A DNA stretch of 64,000 nt from Fragilaria radians (Eukaryota; Bacillariophyta; Fragilariophyceae; Fragilariales; Fragilariaceae), in NCBI GenBank assembly GCA_900642245.1, contig CAAAJI010000102.1:98203-162202 (forward strand), read 5' to 3'. Positions within the stretch are counted from its first letter, which is position 1. Each line of letters begins with the position of its first letter. Shown here piece by piece: positions 21,726-32,369 of this stretch. The position numbers and the translations under genes were made by a program. The notes under the pieces are model-generated. The model was not told the DNA's origin, searched no databases, and was given only the letters and a program-made list of their open reading frames with translations.

Positions 21726-22475
21726 TCATCCAGAGCAACAAGATCGTTTTCCCTGCATTGCATGTCTTAAATTGATTCTATTTTCAACTACATCATCCGT
21801 CGCGACTGGAAGAGGCAAGCGCTTTCCCAATTCTTGAAACATGCATTCCACATTTGCATCATCACGCGCACTAGTTTCCATATAAAAGGCTCCAATACTT
21901 TGCGCAAAATCAATCGCTTCTTCTTGTTTCGTTTGTCGGGCTTCTTCCAAATCAATTTTATTCCCACAGACAGCTAAAATCAAATCCTTGGGTCCATTCG
22001 TCTGAAGTTGATAGGCCCATGTTTCCAACATTTCAAAGGATGATCGACTACTAATATCGTAGACTAGAATACATGCTGCTGCACCACGATAATACATGGG
22101 TGCCAAAGAGGCATACTTTTCTTGTCCTGCCGTATCCCAAATTTTTAATACAATTTTTCGCATCGTATTCGTCGTGTTCGTAGTTTTAGTATTCAATGAA
22201 GAATTACCATGATTCAAACTAGTATTCTTACATTCCTTATTCGTCACATCGTTGGTATTACCATTCTCTTCCTCGTTTGTTGGTGGAGACGACGACGATG
22301 AAACCCAAATCGTTTTCGTGACAAAACTTGCCCCAATTGTCGATTCACAATAGGGACGAAATTCGTTACGACTTAATCGTAAGGCAAGACTACTCTTACC
22401 CACACCACTATCTCCTAATAAAACTACTTTTGCAGAGTCTTCTGGTTGTTGTATTATACTTGAAATTACAGTCAT
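21726..22475 (-). CDS. Rab5-like small GTPase with a switch-region insertion
   Basis: A GTP-binding switch of early endocytic traffic. Motifs: P-loop GDSGVGKS (21-28), switch I ESTIGASF (T46), WDTAGQE (113-119), GNKID (171-175) and ETSA (200-203). It ends in RSCCSG, a C-terminal Cys pair that is geranylgeranylated in Rabs. TIGASFVTKTI, KYASLAPMYYRGA and the CCSG end point to the Rab5/Rab22 group. Between switch I and the DTAGQE motif lies an extra Asn/Thr/Ser-rich stretch (about 59-105, some 45 residues) absent from typical Rabs. It is in frame and lacks an obvious splice-site pair with a pyrimidine tract, so I take it as coding. Start ATG at 22475; the P-loop spacing is normal. Confidence 0.9.
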   Translation of the reverse strand: MTVISSIIQQPEDSAKVVLLGDSGVGKSSLALRLSRNEFRPYCESTIGASFVTKTIWVSSSSSPPTNEEENGNTNDVTNKECKNTSLNHGNSSLNTKTTNTTNTMRKIVLKIWDTAGQEKYASLAPMYYRGAAACILVYDISSRSSFEMLETWAYQLQTNGPKDLILAVCGNKIDLEEARQTKQEEAIDFAQSIGAFYMETSARDDANVECMFQELGKRLPLPVATDDVVENRINLRHAMQGKRSCCSG

Positions 22476-23539
22476 CTCTCGGTTTTTGTTTTTGTTGGCA
22501 GGAAATTAGTTTGTAATTTTCCTCCTAAAGACTGTAAATAAGACTTGAGTGTTTTTTGTTCTTTTAATTCCAGTATAGTATTCTCGTTTCAACGGCAGGA
22601 CAACTTCTCCTATTGAGTTTCCACAGTTCGTGTCAGTATCCAAACATGGGGGGGAAGAAGTTACTGTCGGAGTCAAAACGACTCTCTATAAGAAATATAC
22701 TGCTATTAGATAGAGGACAAGATCCTCATTTTCTCCAAACGGCATCAGCGATTCTTTCGATATCCATGTAAGTCCTAACAAGTAGTAGTGTAAGTATGTT
22801 TGGAACAAAAGTGCTCACAAATCTGGAATATTTGTAATGGATGAATTTGGGAAATGACTTTGATTGACCCATAAGAAATAGTATTGACATTGACATACTG
22901 GACTTGAAAGGAAATTCAAGCTCATTCTGAAAGCTACAGATTTCATGTTTAAAAACATTGGCTTCACCAGATTGGATCAAAACCAAAAAGGTTGTGAGTT
23001 AAAAATAGTGACAACATTGAAGGGAAAGTGGCAAAATTCCATCCAGATAGCAAACCCAAAAAATCCTTCCACTGAAGGTTGTTGAAGTCCTCAAATGTGG
23101 TAATTGAGATTAGTTGACATAGATTTTCAAGTTATTAAAACTGATTCTTTCAAGAATTTTTCGTTTATGAGTGTAACTCTTTTGCACCTGCCTTTTGAAA
23201 CTACTTCTTACTAGAAACATTTATCAGAAACAAATGGAAATTAGAATTTCATCTAACTGGTGTAACTAAGAAGGTAATGTCTTGTCTTAAACGATATATA
23301 AGAATCAGTCTATAAATAGTTTACTGTTGTTGAACATGTCCCTTATTATTAAACATTACTATAGAAAATTCAATTTTTCTGTGTATTCCTACACACATTC
23401 TGCTTTATCAGAAATGGCGATATTTTCTTTTTACCTAAATTATGAAAAAACTACTCATGCTATTTTTAATCGTAAATAAATGGAGTCTTGTCTGACTATT
23501 TTTTTGACCAACTAACATATAATTAGATCAGCCAATGAT

Positions 23540-23840
23540 TTAGTACTAACTATTATCTTTAGGCTATGCTGGCATGTCAAATATCTTCTTACTGTTCGTT
23601 ATATACATCATGTTCAAGCTCATAAAGCAACTGTTCACTTAAATTCTAGAGATGCTTGTCTCATATCACCTAAAATTTGAAAATGACAAAAAGAACAGCC
23701 ATTTTCTTATTTTTAATTGTTGTTGTTGTAGATGTACTAATATATCTGCAGCAATGGATGTCTTCAAATGCTGGTACAAATAGACATCTCTTGAAGAAAT
23801 CTTTTTCTAGTTTAACTTTATGTGTTTACGACAATCTACT
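23540..23840. repeat. Dispersed repeat, copy C (internally deleted)
   Basis: Matches both ends of the repeat seen at 10235-10930 and about 12920-13640: left block ggctatgctggcatgtcaaa, then an attgttgttgttgtagatgt junction, then gtcttcaaatgctggtacaaa and tttttctag. About 430 bp of the middle are missing. More diverged than copies A and B are from each other. Confidence 0.55.
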
Positions 23841-24580
23841 AGTATGTGAATACATCTATTTAAGCAGAGCAATGATAAAATAGTACATTCCCTTACAACG
23901 TTTTTATATATATATTCAATCAATGGGGAAAAATATTAGGGTTCAATTACTTTGGCAATTTTCCAATACAACAAGGTACCAAGATTCAATTCACGGGTTC
24001 AATTATAGAACTGTGTATCCTAGATCCTTTGTTTTGATTGAATCCTCTTGATTTATTTGCTCCGATCAGTATGCAAATAAAGGTAATAGCATTTTAATTG
24101 TATATTCTATTATTTCCTCACAGATCTCATGATTGGAGAGAGACCTTGATTGAAGTCAAATACCAGCAACATGGATGTATCCTCATGCAAGACTTACCAA
24201 TTCTTTGAAACTTGATAGCGTCTTTACACCCATAGTCAAACCCTGTTTTTATTTTTCTCGACTCTTAAAGATTGCCAATCTCCATTTATATTGGCCCCAC
24301 AGAATAAATGCAATTCCATGTTTATTGGAATGTGGATGATCCCTTCATACTGTTCCTTTATTCTTTGGAATCTAGTGTTGCAAAGCAATGACATTTACCG
24401 GAAAAGGGTGTAGTTGTTTACATCCTAGTTACTAAGAATGTCAACATTAAATAAAACAGCATTATCGCCCAAGGTCCATGGTATGCGAGACATCAAACAC
24501 TGTTCAGTAAAAGCCTTACATTCATTTAGACTACAGGAAAAGGGTGTAGCAAGGCAAGCTCATATTACAAGTTGTTGACT

Positions 24581-24616
24581 AATTTATATAGTATATATAT
24601 ATAGTATATATATAAC
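24581..24616. repeat. AT-rich microsatellite
   Basis: An irregular (TA)n tract with interspersed TATAG (tttatatagtatatatat, then atagtatatatataac). Simple-sequence DNA with no gene association. Confidence 0.75.
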
Positions 24617-24880
24617 ATTTTTGTCAGGAAGGATTTTTCGTTGCAAGCATTTGACATCTCTTCACTATAACTCTTCTTGTCCTTGTAGAAATTAATTCCA
24701 CAATAGCCCCTGATCTGGTTTTCCATTTTATGATTGTGGACTTTCAAGATATGGTCAGCATATATATTGAAACTTTAAAAAGAAAGGATCCATTTGACTT
24801 TCTCATGTGCTTTCACTAGTAGTCTTGGGTGCCACAGTTAAGATATCTGTTACATATAGATATGCGAGGTGCATTCATTA

Positions 24881-27148
24881 TCATGATGGACAACAACATG
24901 AAAGATGTGACACAGGACATGTCAATGCCCCAAACGCACGACAATCACTCTTCAGCGGCATGCCAAAATTCGACATATTATCCGTGTCTCGAAGATTACA
25001 AATTTCAAGGGGGACTTCTCCATTGAAATCGTTTAATGCAAAGTAAAAGGTTTGTAGATTCGTTAAGCGTCCAAACTTAAAAGATATTGTACCACTCAAC
25101 TTATTACCCATGAAATCCAATTCTGTCAAATTCGTCAATGTGGATAGCTGTATTGGTAAAGTACCATTGATATTATTGTTTTCCACAACAAATGTAATCA
25201 GTTTCGTCAAATATCCAATTTCAGAGGGCAATGTCCCAATAAGTTGATTTTCTCCCATATCAAGTTCTCTCAAGTTTGTCATCCTTCCGATCTGAGTGGG
25301 AATCGTACCTGTCATACGATTTGAATGAATTTGCAGGGTAGTAAGCTTGGTCAACAAGGCGATCCCTGACGGAAGTGTTCCAATCAGTTCCATATTTTCC
25401 AATTTTAATACTTCTAAATTGAGGAGCGTTACATAGGTGAATGGAAATGAGGCATTGAAAAAAATATCTCCAAGCACGATCTCCTTCCAATTCGGTCCAG
25501 TAAAGAATCGAGGTATTTCAGGAATTTCTAATCTTAAGTTGTATTCCAGCGACAACACTTGCATGGCTTTGGAACGTAACAATGATACTGGTAAAGACCC
25601 AACCAATGAATTCCTGCTGAGGCGCAACTCCAATAGCTCAGACACTTGTGGCGGAATAGTACCGGATAAGACGTTGCTAGACATGTCAAGATATTTGAGA
25701 GTAGGAAGGAGCGTCAAAAAGCTAGAAGGAATGGAACCTCTGAGATTATTGTTATCAAGTGTGATTCCTGTGACGACATCCACTTCCGTTTCGGAACATG
25801 AAATGCCTAGCCAATCACAATGAGATTTTTCGGATACCCAATTATCCTTTCGTGTCCATTGATGTCCTTGCGTAGTAAAGTAGAGAATGGAAAGTCCATA
25901 GCGCTGAAGTGTAGCTTGTCTGGACACAATATTTCTCGAATGCAGTGCTACAGACAAGATTGCCAAATTTTCCGGATGGCATACAAGGTCTTCATACACG
26001 TCATCATCTGGACGATTTTGGAGAGAAAAGGATTGAGAAGGAAAGTTTCTTTGCAAGTTTATCAAAAGGTCATCCAGGCAGGCGGGTATCTCAATGGTAG
26101 ATGAGGTTTTCATGGAACATGCCGATTCAATGTCAGTCATGGAACAAACCGATGAAGCATCCGAATTGAAAGTTCGAGGGAATGAGATGCCAATTCCAAT
26201 AGACAGGAAGAGTATGAAGACAAATGCGATGTAGGCTGTACGTAATATCCAAATCGATCTTTCCTCTTTTACGCCATCATGACATAAGAGTTTCTCTTGA
26301 ACAAAATTCCCACCTCCTTTGGAACGGAATGTGTACTGTGAATCATCCAAGGTGTCAGTAGAAAATGTAGTATTGTAATCCTGCAACAATACAGTTCCTC
26401 CCATATTCGTGGCAGATGTAGGTTGACTTGAATCGAATGTAGTTCTGGCATCTTCGCTTCTTCTACTACTAGAAAGATTATTGGCATGAGAAATTGCTGT
26501 TGTTGAGAATGACGCTTCATCGTCGTCGTCGTCGTCATCGTCGTCATGGACTTCCTCCTTTTCTTCCTGCTGATTTGAGGAATGATAGTTCCCGATTCTT
26601 GGATGACGATAGGCACCTGGTAAGGTAATTCCTTGATCAGGTACAATCTTGACAATACTTCGCTGAGGTTGTAAACGTTCCATTGTAGCATATATCGAAG
26701 GTTGACATGCTGGTGCTCGAACAAAGGCAGGCATAGAAGGTGTGGTAGAAGTAGTTTCAAAACTTTTACTGGAGATATTTGTTTTGTCGGATTGAGATTT
26801 TACCGAACTCTTGGTACTGTTCGATTTTTCATCGAACGAAGCACAAGAGTGCTGGTCTCCATGATTCTTTTTAACAAATACTTCTTTACCATTATTATAG
26901 TTACGAAATGGAATACTTGGTTGTTCAATTGATTCATCATCATCTCCTTTCATTCGAAACATATAATCCTTATACGACATGGATGTTTGTAATGATTTTT
27001 TGTTGTTGTAGTTTGTAGTAGTGGATTCAATAACATTCGACGATAAGATTCTTCTGCATGTATCCTTCGAGACTGCTTTACTATTATTGAGACAATCATT
27101 TTCTTCACGGTTTAGTCGCGAGAGAGATGAATACGCGTAATAACTCAT
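24881..27148 (-). CDS. Single-pass LRR receptor-like membrane protein (copy 1)
   Basis: 755 residues, ATG at 27148. Layout: a long Ser/Thr/Asn-rich, probably disordered cytosolic region (1-300, with an Asp run at 202-210), one membrane helix (about 304-324), then an extracellular part. The latter has a plant-type LRR cap (LQRYGLSILYFTTQGHQW ... NWVSEKSHCDWLGISC) and about ten LRRs of LxGxIPxxIGxLTNLxxLxL type, closing with LTCPVSHLSCCCPS. No kinase domain is present. Such type-II LRR proteins are common in diatoms, with binding or adhesion roles suspected but unproven. A paralogue lies in opposite orientation at 32370-34520. Two cytosolic blocks, DESIEQPSIPFR and RLQPQRSIVKIVPD, are kept between the copies although the rest of the tail has diverged. 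Confidence 0.9.
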   Translation of the reverse strand: MSYYAYSSLSRLNREENDCLNNSKAVSKDTCRRILSSNVIESTTTNYNNKKSLQTSMSYKDYMFRMKGDDDESIEQPSIPFRNYNNGKEVFVKKNHGDQHSCASFDEKSNSTKSSVKSQSDKTNISSKSFETTSTTPSMPAFVRAPACQPSIYATMERLQPQRSIVKIVPDQGITLPGAYRHPRIGNYHSSNQQEEKEEVHDDDDDDDDDEASFSTTAISHANNLSSSRRSEDARTTFDSSQPTSATNMGGTVLLQDYNTTFSTDTLDDSQYTFRSKGGGNFVQEKLLCHDGVKEERSIWILRTAYIAFVFILFLSIGIGISFPRTFNSDASSVCSMTDIESACSMKTSSTIEIPACLDDLLINLQRNFPSQSFSLQNRPDDDVYEDLVCHPENLAILSVALHSRNIVSRQATLQRYGLSILYFTTQGHQWTRKDNWVSEKSHCDWLGISCSETEVDVVTGITLDNNNLRGSIPSSFLTLLPTLKYLDMSSNVLSGTIPPQVSELLELRLSRNSLVGSLPVSLLRSKAMQVLSLEYNLRLEIPEIPRFFTGPNWKEIVLGDIFFNASFPFTYVTLLNLEVLKLENMELIGTLPSGIALLTKLTTLQIHSNRMTGTIPTQIGRMTNLRELDMGENQLIGTLPSEIGYLTKLITFVVENNNINGTLPIQLSTLTNLTELDFMGNKLSGTISFKFGRLTNLQTFYFALNDFNGEVPLEICNLRDTDNMSNFGMPLKSDCRAFGALTCPVSHLSCCCPS

Positions 27149-27411
27149 GACGTTGTCGTCTTCTTCATTACCCGCAATAATGTCTATTACTCAAGGAAAG
27201 ACCGAAAACGTAAAAGAGTCCTTCGCTTCAAACCCTTATTCCTACAATACTGTACCAAAATCTGAGATTTTTTACGTAAGAATCAACTACTATACGTGGT
27301 ACTGTCATTACCATGTAGACATACTGTAAGACCGTTCCCATTTTTGACATTTTTCTCCTACTCGCTGAACTCACTGAAAAATCTTGCCAAGGATTGCGAT
27401 GAACAGTAGGG

Positions 27412-27766
27412 ATGAAGATAACACAAATTAGGAGTTTATTTCTTAACCCATTTGTTGATGATGAAGTAATTGTATGCCAAATTTGTGGATCGACACCTCG
27501 TGAGTGGGTTGAGTTTGGTGATGAAGTGAAGGATTACTCAAAAAGATTATATATTCACAAAGCTATGCATGGGATGATTGCCATGACAGATCGGGATGGG
27601 AATTTTATCCCAAATAATAAGATGAGGAAAGCATTGAACAAAACATTTTCATATTTGAAATTTGGGCATCTCGGTTGAGGTAATAGGATTCCAATTCCAT
27701 CGTGTGTTGTTAGCAAGATTCAAGAAATGTAACCAGGGTAATTACATAGGTTTTCATGAAGAGTAA
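27412..27766 (+). pseudogene. Probable second ORF of the piggyBac-like element, decayed
   Basis: The open part (27412-27678, 88 codons) has a CQICGSTPREWVEFGDEV motif (CxxC followed by a W) and NKMRKALNKTFSYLKFGHLG. Past the stop the text continues in other frames (NRIPIPSCVVSKIQEM, then GNYIGFHEE and a stop at 27766). The gene is therefore broken by a stop and a frameshift. I recall small CxxC...(C/R)xW proteins beside transposases in algae and oomycetes, ending in a similar 'IP.CV...YxG' tail. It is convergent with, and 20 bp from, the transposase remnant. The link to the element is inference. Confidence 0.45.
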
Positions 27767-28593
27767 AAATTAAGCTAAATTCCTGCTTAAGTCAATGTCA
27801 ATGTGCAAACATCTCCAACATACTTGGACTTTTTGCTCATGCCCTTGGGCAATGGTCTTTCTGTACTCAATATCATGCCTGCGAATGCTGCAGTGTCAGA
27901 TTTTAGTGCACCTTGAAAATGAACTACAGTGTAACAATTTACATGAAACCCTCTTCCACACTTTGTGCAACCATGTATAGTCTTCTTTTTCACCCCACGC
28001 AACAAGCAAAAATGACAATGGATTTTGGTTTTGTTAATGGTTTTAATGAGCAAATGTCCATCTGAATCACCCATTGTTCCTACCATACTTTCCATTAAGT
28101 TAGAGTTTTCATTCTCAGAAGATCTGCATTGCTTTCGTTGAGACCTAAGGGGCAACACAAGACTTTCACAAATTGACCTTTTGAAACTAACAAAATCCAA
28201 TACATTGGATCTTGCATCAATAACTTGATGTAATGCAAAGGCCTGCAACATAGCTAAATCCAAAACAAATGTGAACAAACTCATGTGCAGTCGTTGCTCC
28301 TTTCGGTCAACTGAGTTCATAAACATATTATATGCTACAATTATGGCTGGAACCATAAATGTAGTACAATGTAATAATTCACTCCCGGTCCACCTTTGAA
28401 CTGGTGCAAGACTATGAACACACTGAACTGCATCATCATCATCCATATCCATAATTGCTCTACTCGGTGTATCACATAGATCATTTGTATACAAAACAAC
28501 AACTTTTGTATCCTTCCATGCAATATATCCAGCTTTCCCTGCTACCAATTTGGTTGGAGCAACAATCACTTTTGATTGAAGGTGATAGCTCAA

Positions 28594-29830
28594 ATCTACA
28601 CAACGCTAGGGACAAAAAATAAGTGGCCGAAAAGAGTCAAATGACATATATGTCATCTATTACACCGAATCAGGTGAGAGCCAATCAGAATTAGGAAAGG
28701 CTGTTTACCGCCATTTTTCTACAGTTATTGGCCAATCAGATTCTTTTCTCAAATGATTTATATGTCATTTGAAATGAAAGGGTTAAAGTACTCCATCCGA
28801 TGATTTTTTTATTTCCCTAGAAATATTGAAGTGGCATGCTATTTTTTGGGAAGTCACCATGACCTTGATTGAAACAAAATGGATCCTTCCCATCTTTCAT
28901 TGATCTAGACAAATTAAACTCCTTTCCAATCTTAATGTGTTCTTTATGTTGCATCTTCAAGTTGTTACAACAACATGAATGAGGTTGTTTCCTTCCTTTG
29001 ATCCAAGAAACTTTTTGTAAATGGCACTAATAGTTGACACTTGCTTTCTTGTATATGCAGAGTTAACATTATAATGGTATCTTCAAGTGTATTCAGCATT
29101 ATAGACTGTTGCTGTGAGTCAGTAAATTATATCCATTGATTTCGCATTGACACCAGGAATGTGTAACAGTAGGTATTGTCACTTTTTGTCTTTATAACTA
29201 TGCATAAAAGTCGTATTTTACCTTTTCTGCTATTGTTGTTTTAGAAGTAAATACTGCTGCCTTTTGTTGCTGTTGGAGAATCAAAGATGGAATGAAACAT
29301 TAAATTGATATTGATGATTGTGGTAAGTTAATAGCATTTTTCTGTTAACGTTAATTCTGCGTATTCTTTACTTGTTTGAAAGTTTAAGAAATTGAGACAA
29401 ATGAAGGATTCATATAAAAACAGTCATCCCAAACATGAAACAATATTATTGATGTCATTTTAAACCAGTTATAATTAGGCTTTAGATTAAGAAAATAAGA
29501 AAGATCTTCTCGCTCAATCGAAAGGATTACAGTTATTTATATTTTCTATGGTTTCAAGAAATTTCATGCTATTTGCAGATTAACATCACAGTTAAGAGCT
29601 ATCCAATGTGGAATGCAATGAAAATTTCAATATCATCTTCATGACGAATGATATTAAATACAATAAGTTATTGTGACTATTTCTTTACTTTAGTTTGCCC
29701 AGGGCACAGAAAGTGGGCTGGTCATGTTATCTTCTTGATTAAAGTTGCCTTGAGCTTGAGTCCTGGTTTTGATAGATATTTTTGGTAACTGACGTTATTC
29801 ATCCAGTTTTCCGTTAAAGATGCTTTCATC
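28594..29830. other. Insertion inside the piggyBac transposase
   Basis: Splits the transposase between ...PSSERSQ and AGKAGYIAW. No ORF of note. It contains a perfect 16-bp palindrome ATGACATATATGTCAT (28641-28656), an inverted repeat TCAAATGA/TCATTTGA (28749-28772) and a repeated gccaatcaga. Its right part (29340-29612) matches DNA found outside the transposase at 31171-31403. Either a nested element or an intron-sized rearrangement; no clean GT-AG pair was seen. Confidence 0.5.
29340..29612. repeat. Direct repeat flanking the transposase N-terminal half, copy 1
   Basis: Shared with 31171-31403 in order and orientation: ttctgttaacgttaattctg (there ttctgtcaactttaactcta), ttctttactt, aagaaattga, aaatgaaggat, gctttagat (there gactttagat), cgaaaggatta (there caaaaggataa), aaatttcatg, gcagattaa and agagctatcc. 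No coding potential. Confidence 0.7.
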
Positions 29831-31170
29831 ACCAATGCTTCATGTGCTGCAATCAAGGACTTGGGATCTTTCACTGGAGGGCTTCTTCCTTTGTTCTGCT
29901 ACAGCTTTCCTTTTCAGCACATCTAAGTTTGGCACCTTATCATGTGCACGAATCAGCTTCCAGCTTCCCCTTGGGGCATCTTTCATCGTTAAAATACCTT
30001 AGGCAAGGTTTTGTTGATTAATTGCATCAACATTTGTAAATTTCACAGTACCGCACAATTGGGCTTCACCATCTGTTATTCTTTTCAGTTCTCTTGCCAA
30101 AGTGTGTCTCGTGTAGAAATTATCACACAAAAATACTCTTTTCCCTAATGGGTCTTGTGCAAGCTTTGTTTGCTGTGCCATTTGCAAAATCCATAAAGCT
30201 GATGGTGAGCCTTCATCAACCAAATTAGACTTTTGTAAGAAGTTATTACACGGTGTCCTCGTGTCTCAAAACACACGGCAAAATGATTCGGGTCCACTTT
30301 CACCACTATAATTTCCAGATCTATTGTCAACAAGGCTTGACAAGTAAGAATTTTTTGTTCCAACCAATGCATAAAATCAAACAGCATACTTGTCAGGCTT
30401 GCATGGCATGTATGATCTTGCTCTTGATCTGCATTTTGTCCTGACACTTGCCTCATCCAAGGCACTTGAACCAGTTGGAACTGCAAGCTGTGATACATTT
30501 TTTTGAAAATGCTCTAATAATTTGCGTGCATGCCACAGCGGATCTGCAGAAGCCTCATCATGATTGTAGCTTTCTGGATCATGTAGTTCAATACTGGCAC
30601 GAATGTTCATAAATTCATCCCTTGACATTGTTTTCTTAAAGTCCTCATGACCGGTGAACATTTCTGTCTTCCAATAATAAGAAATGCCATTCAATTGAAC
30701 AATTGACATAGCCATTTCTAATCCAATGTAAGCTCGAAATTTTTTCTCATTTACTTCTTTCAATCCCTTGTTCTTGGGGTTTTTGTTTGTCCAATTTCTG
30801 ATAGCATTCATTAATGAATTTGTTATAAACAGCCGAAAGAGCCCTAATGAACCTTGGTTGTCAAATGCCTTTCGTATTTTTGCTTCTTGAAGAAGTTTCA
30901 ATGATGAGCTCTCGGCCAATAAACGCAAATATTTATTATCATTATCAACAATGCCAGGATCTTCATTGTTCACAGTCCAATCTTGTGTTTCTTGTAGTAT
31001 CTCATCGACTATTTCTTCAAATTTTACACCGTTTGAATCCATTTTCTCTGATCATAAAAAAGACCATAAATTTTGGTTTAGAGAAGATATATTTTGGCCC
31101 TTTCTGGTGTTGTTCATGTTGAAGTGATGTCAGAGGATTGTTATTGCTGATTCAAAAAGTCAACACCATT

Positions 31171-31403
31171 GTTCTGTCAACTTTAACTCTATGCTTTCTT
31201 TACTTTTATGGAAGGTAAAGAAATTGAATAAAATGAAGGATAAACATGATCATTGCAAGCATTATAATAAGACTTTAGATGAAGAGACATCAATGATCTT
31301 TTCCTCAATTCAAAAGGATAAGGATATTTATATGTCCATTGTCTTGACGAAATTTCATGTTTGGTGCAGATTAAAAAATACAATCAAGAGCTATCCCTTG
31401 GCA
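31171..31403. repeat. Direct repeat flanking the transposase N-terminal half, copy 2
   Basis: Counterpart of 29340-29612, on the other side of the transposase 5' half and beyond its start codon. The pair brackets about 1.5 kb that contains only transposase coding DNA and short flanks. Confidence 0.7.
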
Positions 31404-32369
31404 AAATACGTGATCTTCCCATTTTCGAGTATTCCTGGTTTGTGACGTAAAAGGTTACAGGTTCAAAAAATATAAGATCCAATAACAAAACCCGATACAC
31501 CTGTGCCGGCTGACATCCAGATTGGTTGTGAAACTTTTTTAAATGGATTGGACAAGATGTGGCAATCTTTCTCATGTTTGTCAAGGTTACAGAAGAACTG
31601 ACGCTTGTACTTCAAAACTGTGCTTTAGAAATAAATACTACTTTGACATTTTATGAATGAAGAATTCATTTATCAACATTACGTTCAGTTGGCTTTATTA
31701 CTGCAATTCTGTGTAAGTTCCACCTAGATTTCAAGTTGCTTCATGATTTCAACTTTGACTCCAAGCACTCATAAAAAGGGGGGTACTTTGGGGGGGGGGG
31801 GAGTTCTTCAACATGCATGTTGTATCTATACTCATTTGCCTGATTGTTGAATTGGTTAGTTCTGACATTTGTGCATATGCCTTTTGCAATGAAAATGGTG
31901 ATGATGTATGTTGGTTGATTTTATTGGTTGTCATTGTTGGTAATGATTCTACGTTGTTACAATTCCAGTGACCAAAACTCCACGCACTGAATTGGATGTA
32001 AAACTTCAAGAAGGAGGGCTCAACTTGGCAATATCCTGTTTCTGGTAATACAGCAACGCACAGCTGCGAGGGGGTTGTATTTTTCCTCTAGGACAGAATA
32101 GGCACATGTGTTGCAGGAATGCATACATCTATGCAGTGAAACCTGTGACGTTGACAACACGGGACTAATATTTTCGAAACAATCGTTCACGGTTTCTCCT
32201 TGGAATTGGCATTCGCGATGGTCATAGCAACCACAGTCTTGCCCTGGTATAAAACTGGTAGTACACATAAAAACATTGCAATCCAGGATTGCAAACTTTG
32301 GAACATTTTTCCATCGCAAGACCAAAAGGTTCCTTCGTTCGTCATTGACATCGCGTAACAAGATAAGGA
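31404..32369. other. Intergenic stretch upstream of the second LRR gene
   Basis: No gene supported. Has a poly-G run of 12 at about 31790-31801. The Cys-rich ORF at 32020-32394 (minus) overlaps the LRR gene start and is not supported by any family resemblance. The LRR promoter should lie in the last few hundred bases. Confidence 0.45.

Larger units (their letters stand above)
22476..24880. other. Gene-poor stretch of 2.4 kb
   Basis: No gene supported. Contains the third copy of a dispersed repeat (23540-23840) and an AT microsatellite near 24.59 kb. The short block ggaaaagggtgtag occurs twice (near 24401 and 24537). The 68-codon ORF at 23677-23883 lies within the repeat and is not conserved in the other copies. 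Confidence 0.5.
27787..31042 (-). mobile_element. piggyBac-like transposase, interrupted and with stops
   Basis: piggyBac elements move by a DDE transposase. The N-terminal part starts at the ATG at 31042 and holds the family text: KKFRAYIGLEMAMSIVQLNG, KTMSRDEFMNIRASIELHDP, SADPLWHARKLLEHF, SSALDEASVRTK, ARSYMPCKPDKYAV. The same frame continues after TGA (near 30379) with FYALVGTKNSYLSSLVDN, after a second TGA (near 30265) with LVDEGSPSALWILQMA and VFLCDNFYTRHTLARELK, and after TAA (near 30000) with DAPRGSWKLIRAHDKVPN. About 1.24 kb of unrelated DNA (28594-29830) then intervenes before the C-terminal part (28593-27787): AGYIAWKDTKVVVLYTND, VPAIIVAYNMFMNSVD and a Cys/His-rich end (CHFCLL ... 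CTKCGRGFHVNCYTVVH) typical of piggyBac. Not functional as it stands. Confidence 0.85.

Noticed and set aside
22157..22301. Rab insertion read as a retained intron
   Set aside because: No GT...AG pair with a pyrimidine tract at the edges of the insertion, and the frame stays open with simple Asn/Thr/Ser codons. Kept as a coding insertion, with RNA-seq as the test.
25437..25823. Long antisense ORFs within the LRR genes (also 33294-33578, 33575-34102)
   Set aside because: They mirror the LRR repeat periodicity on the opposite strand and recur in both paralogues only because the sense gene is conserved.
28604..28828. CTAGGG and CCCTAGAAATATT as piggyBac terminal repeats
   Set aside because: They resemble the known piggyBac CCCTAGAAAGAT end, but they point the wrong way for one element and have no TTAA next to them.
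30000..31042. In-frame TGA codons of the transposase as a reassigned or selenocysteine codon
   Set aside because: Many genes here end in TGA normally, and the same transposase frame also has a TAA. Simple pseudogene decay explains it.
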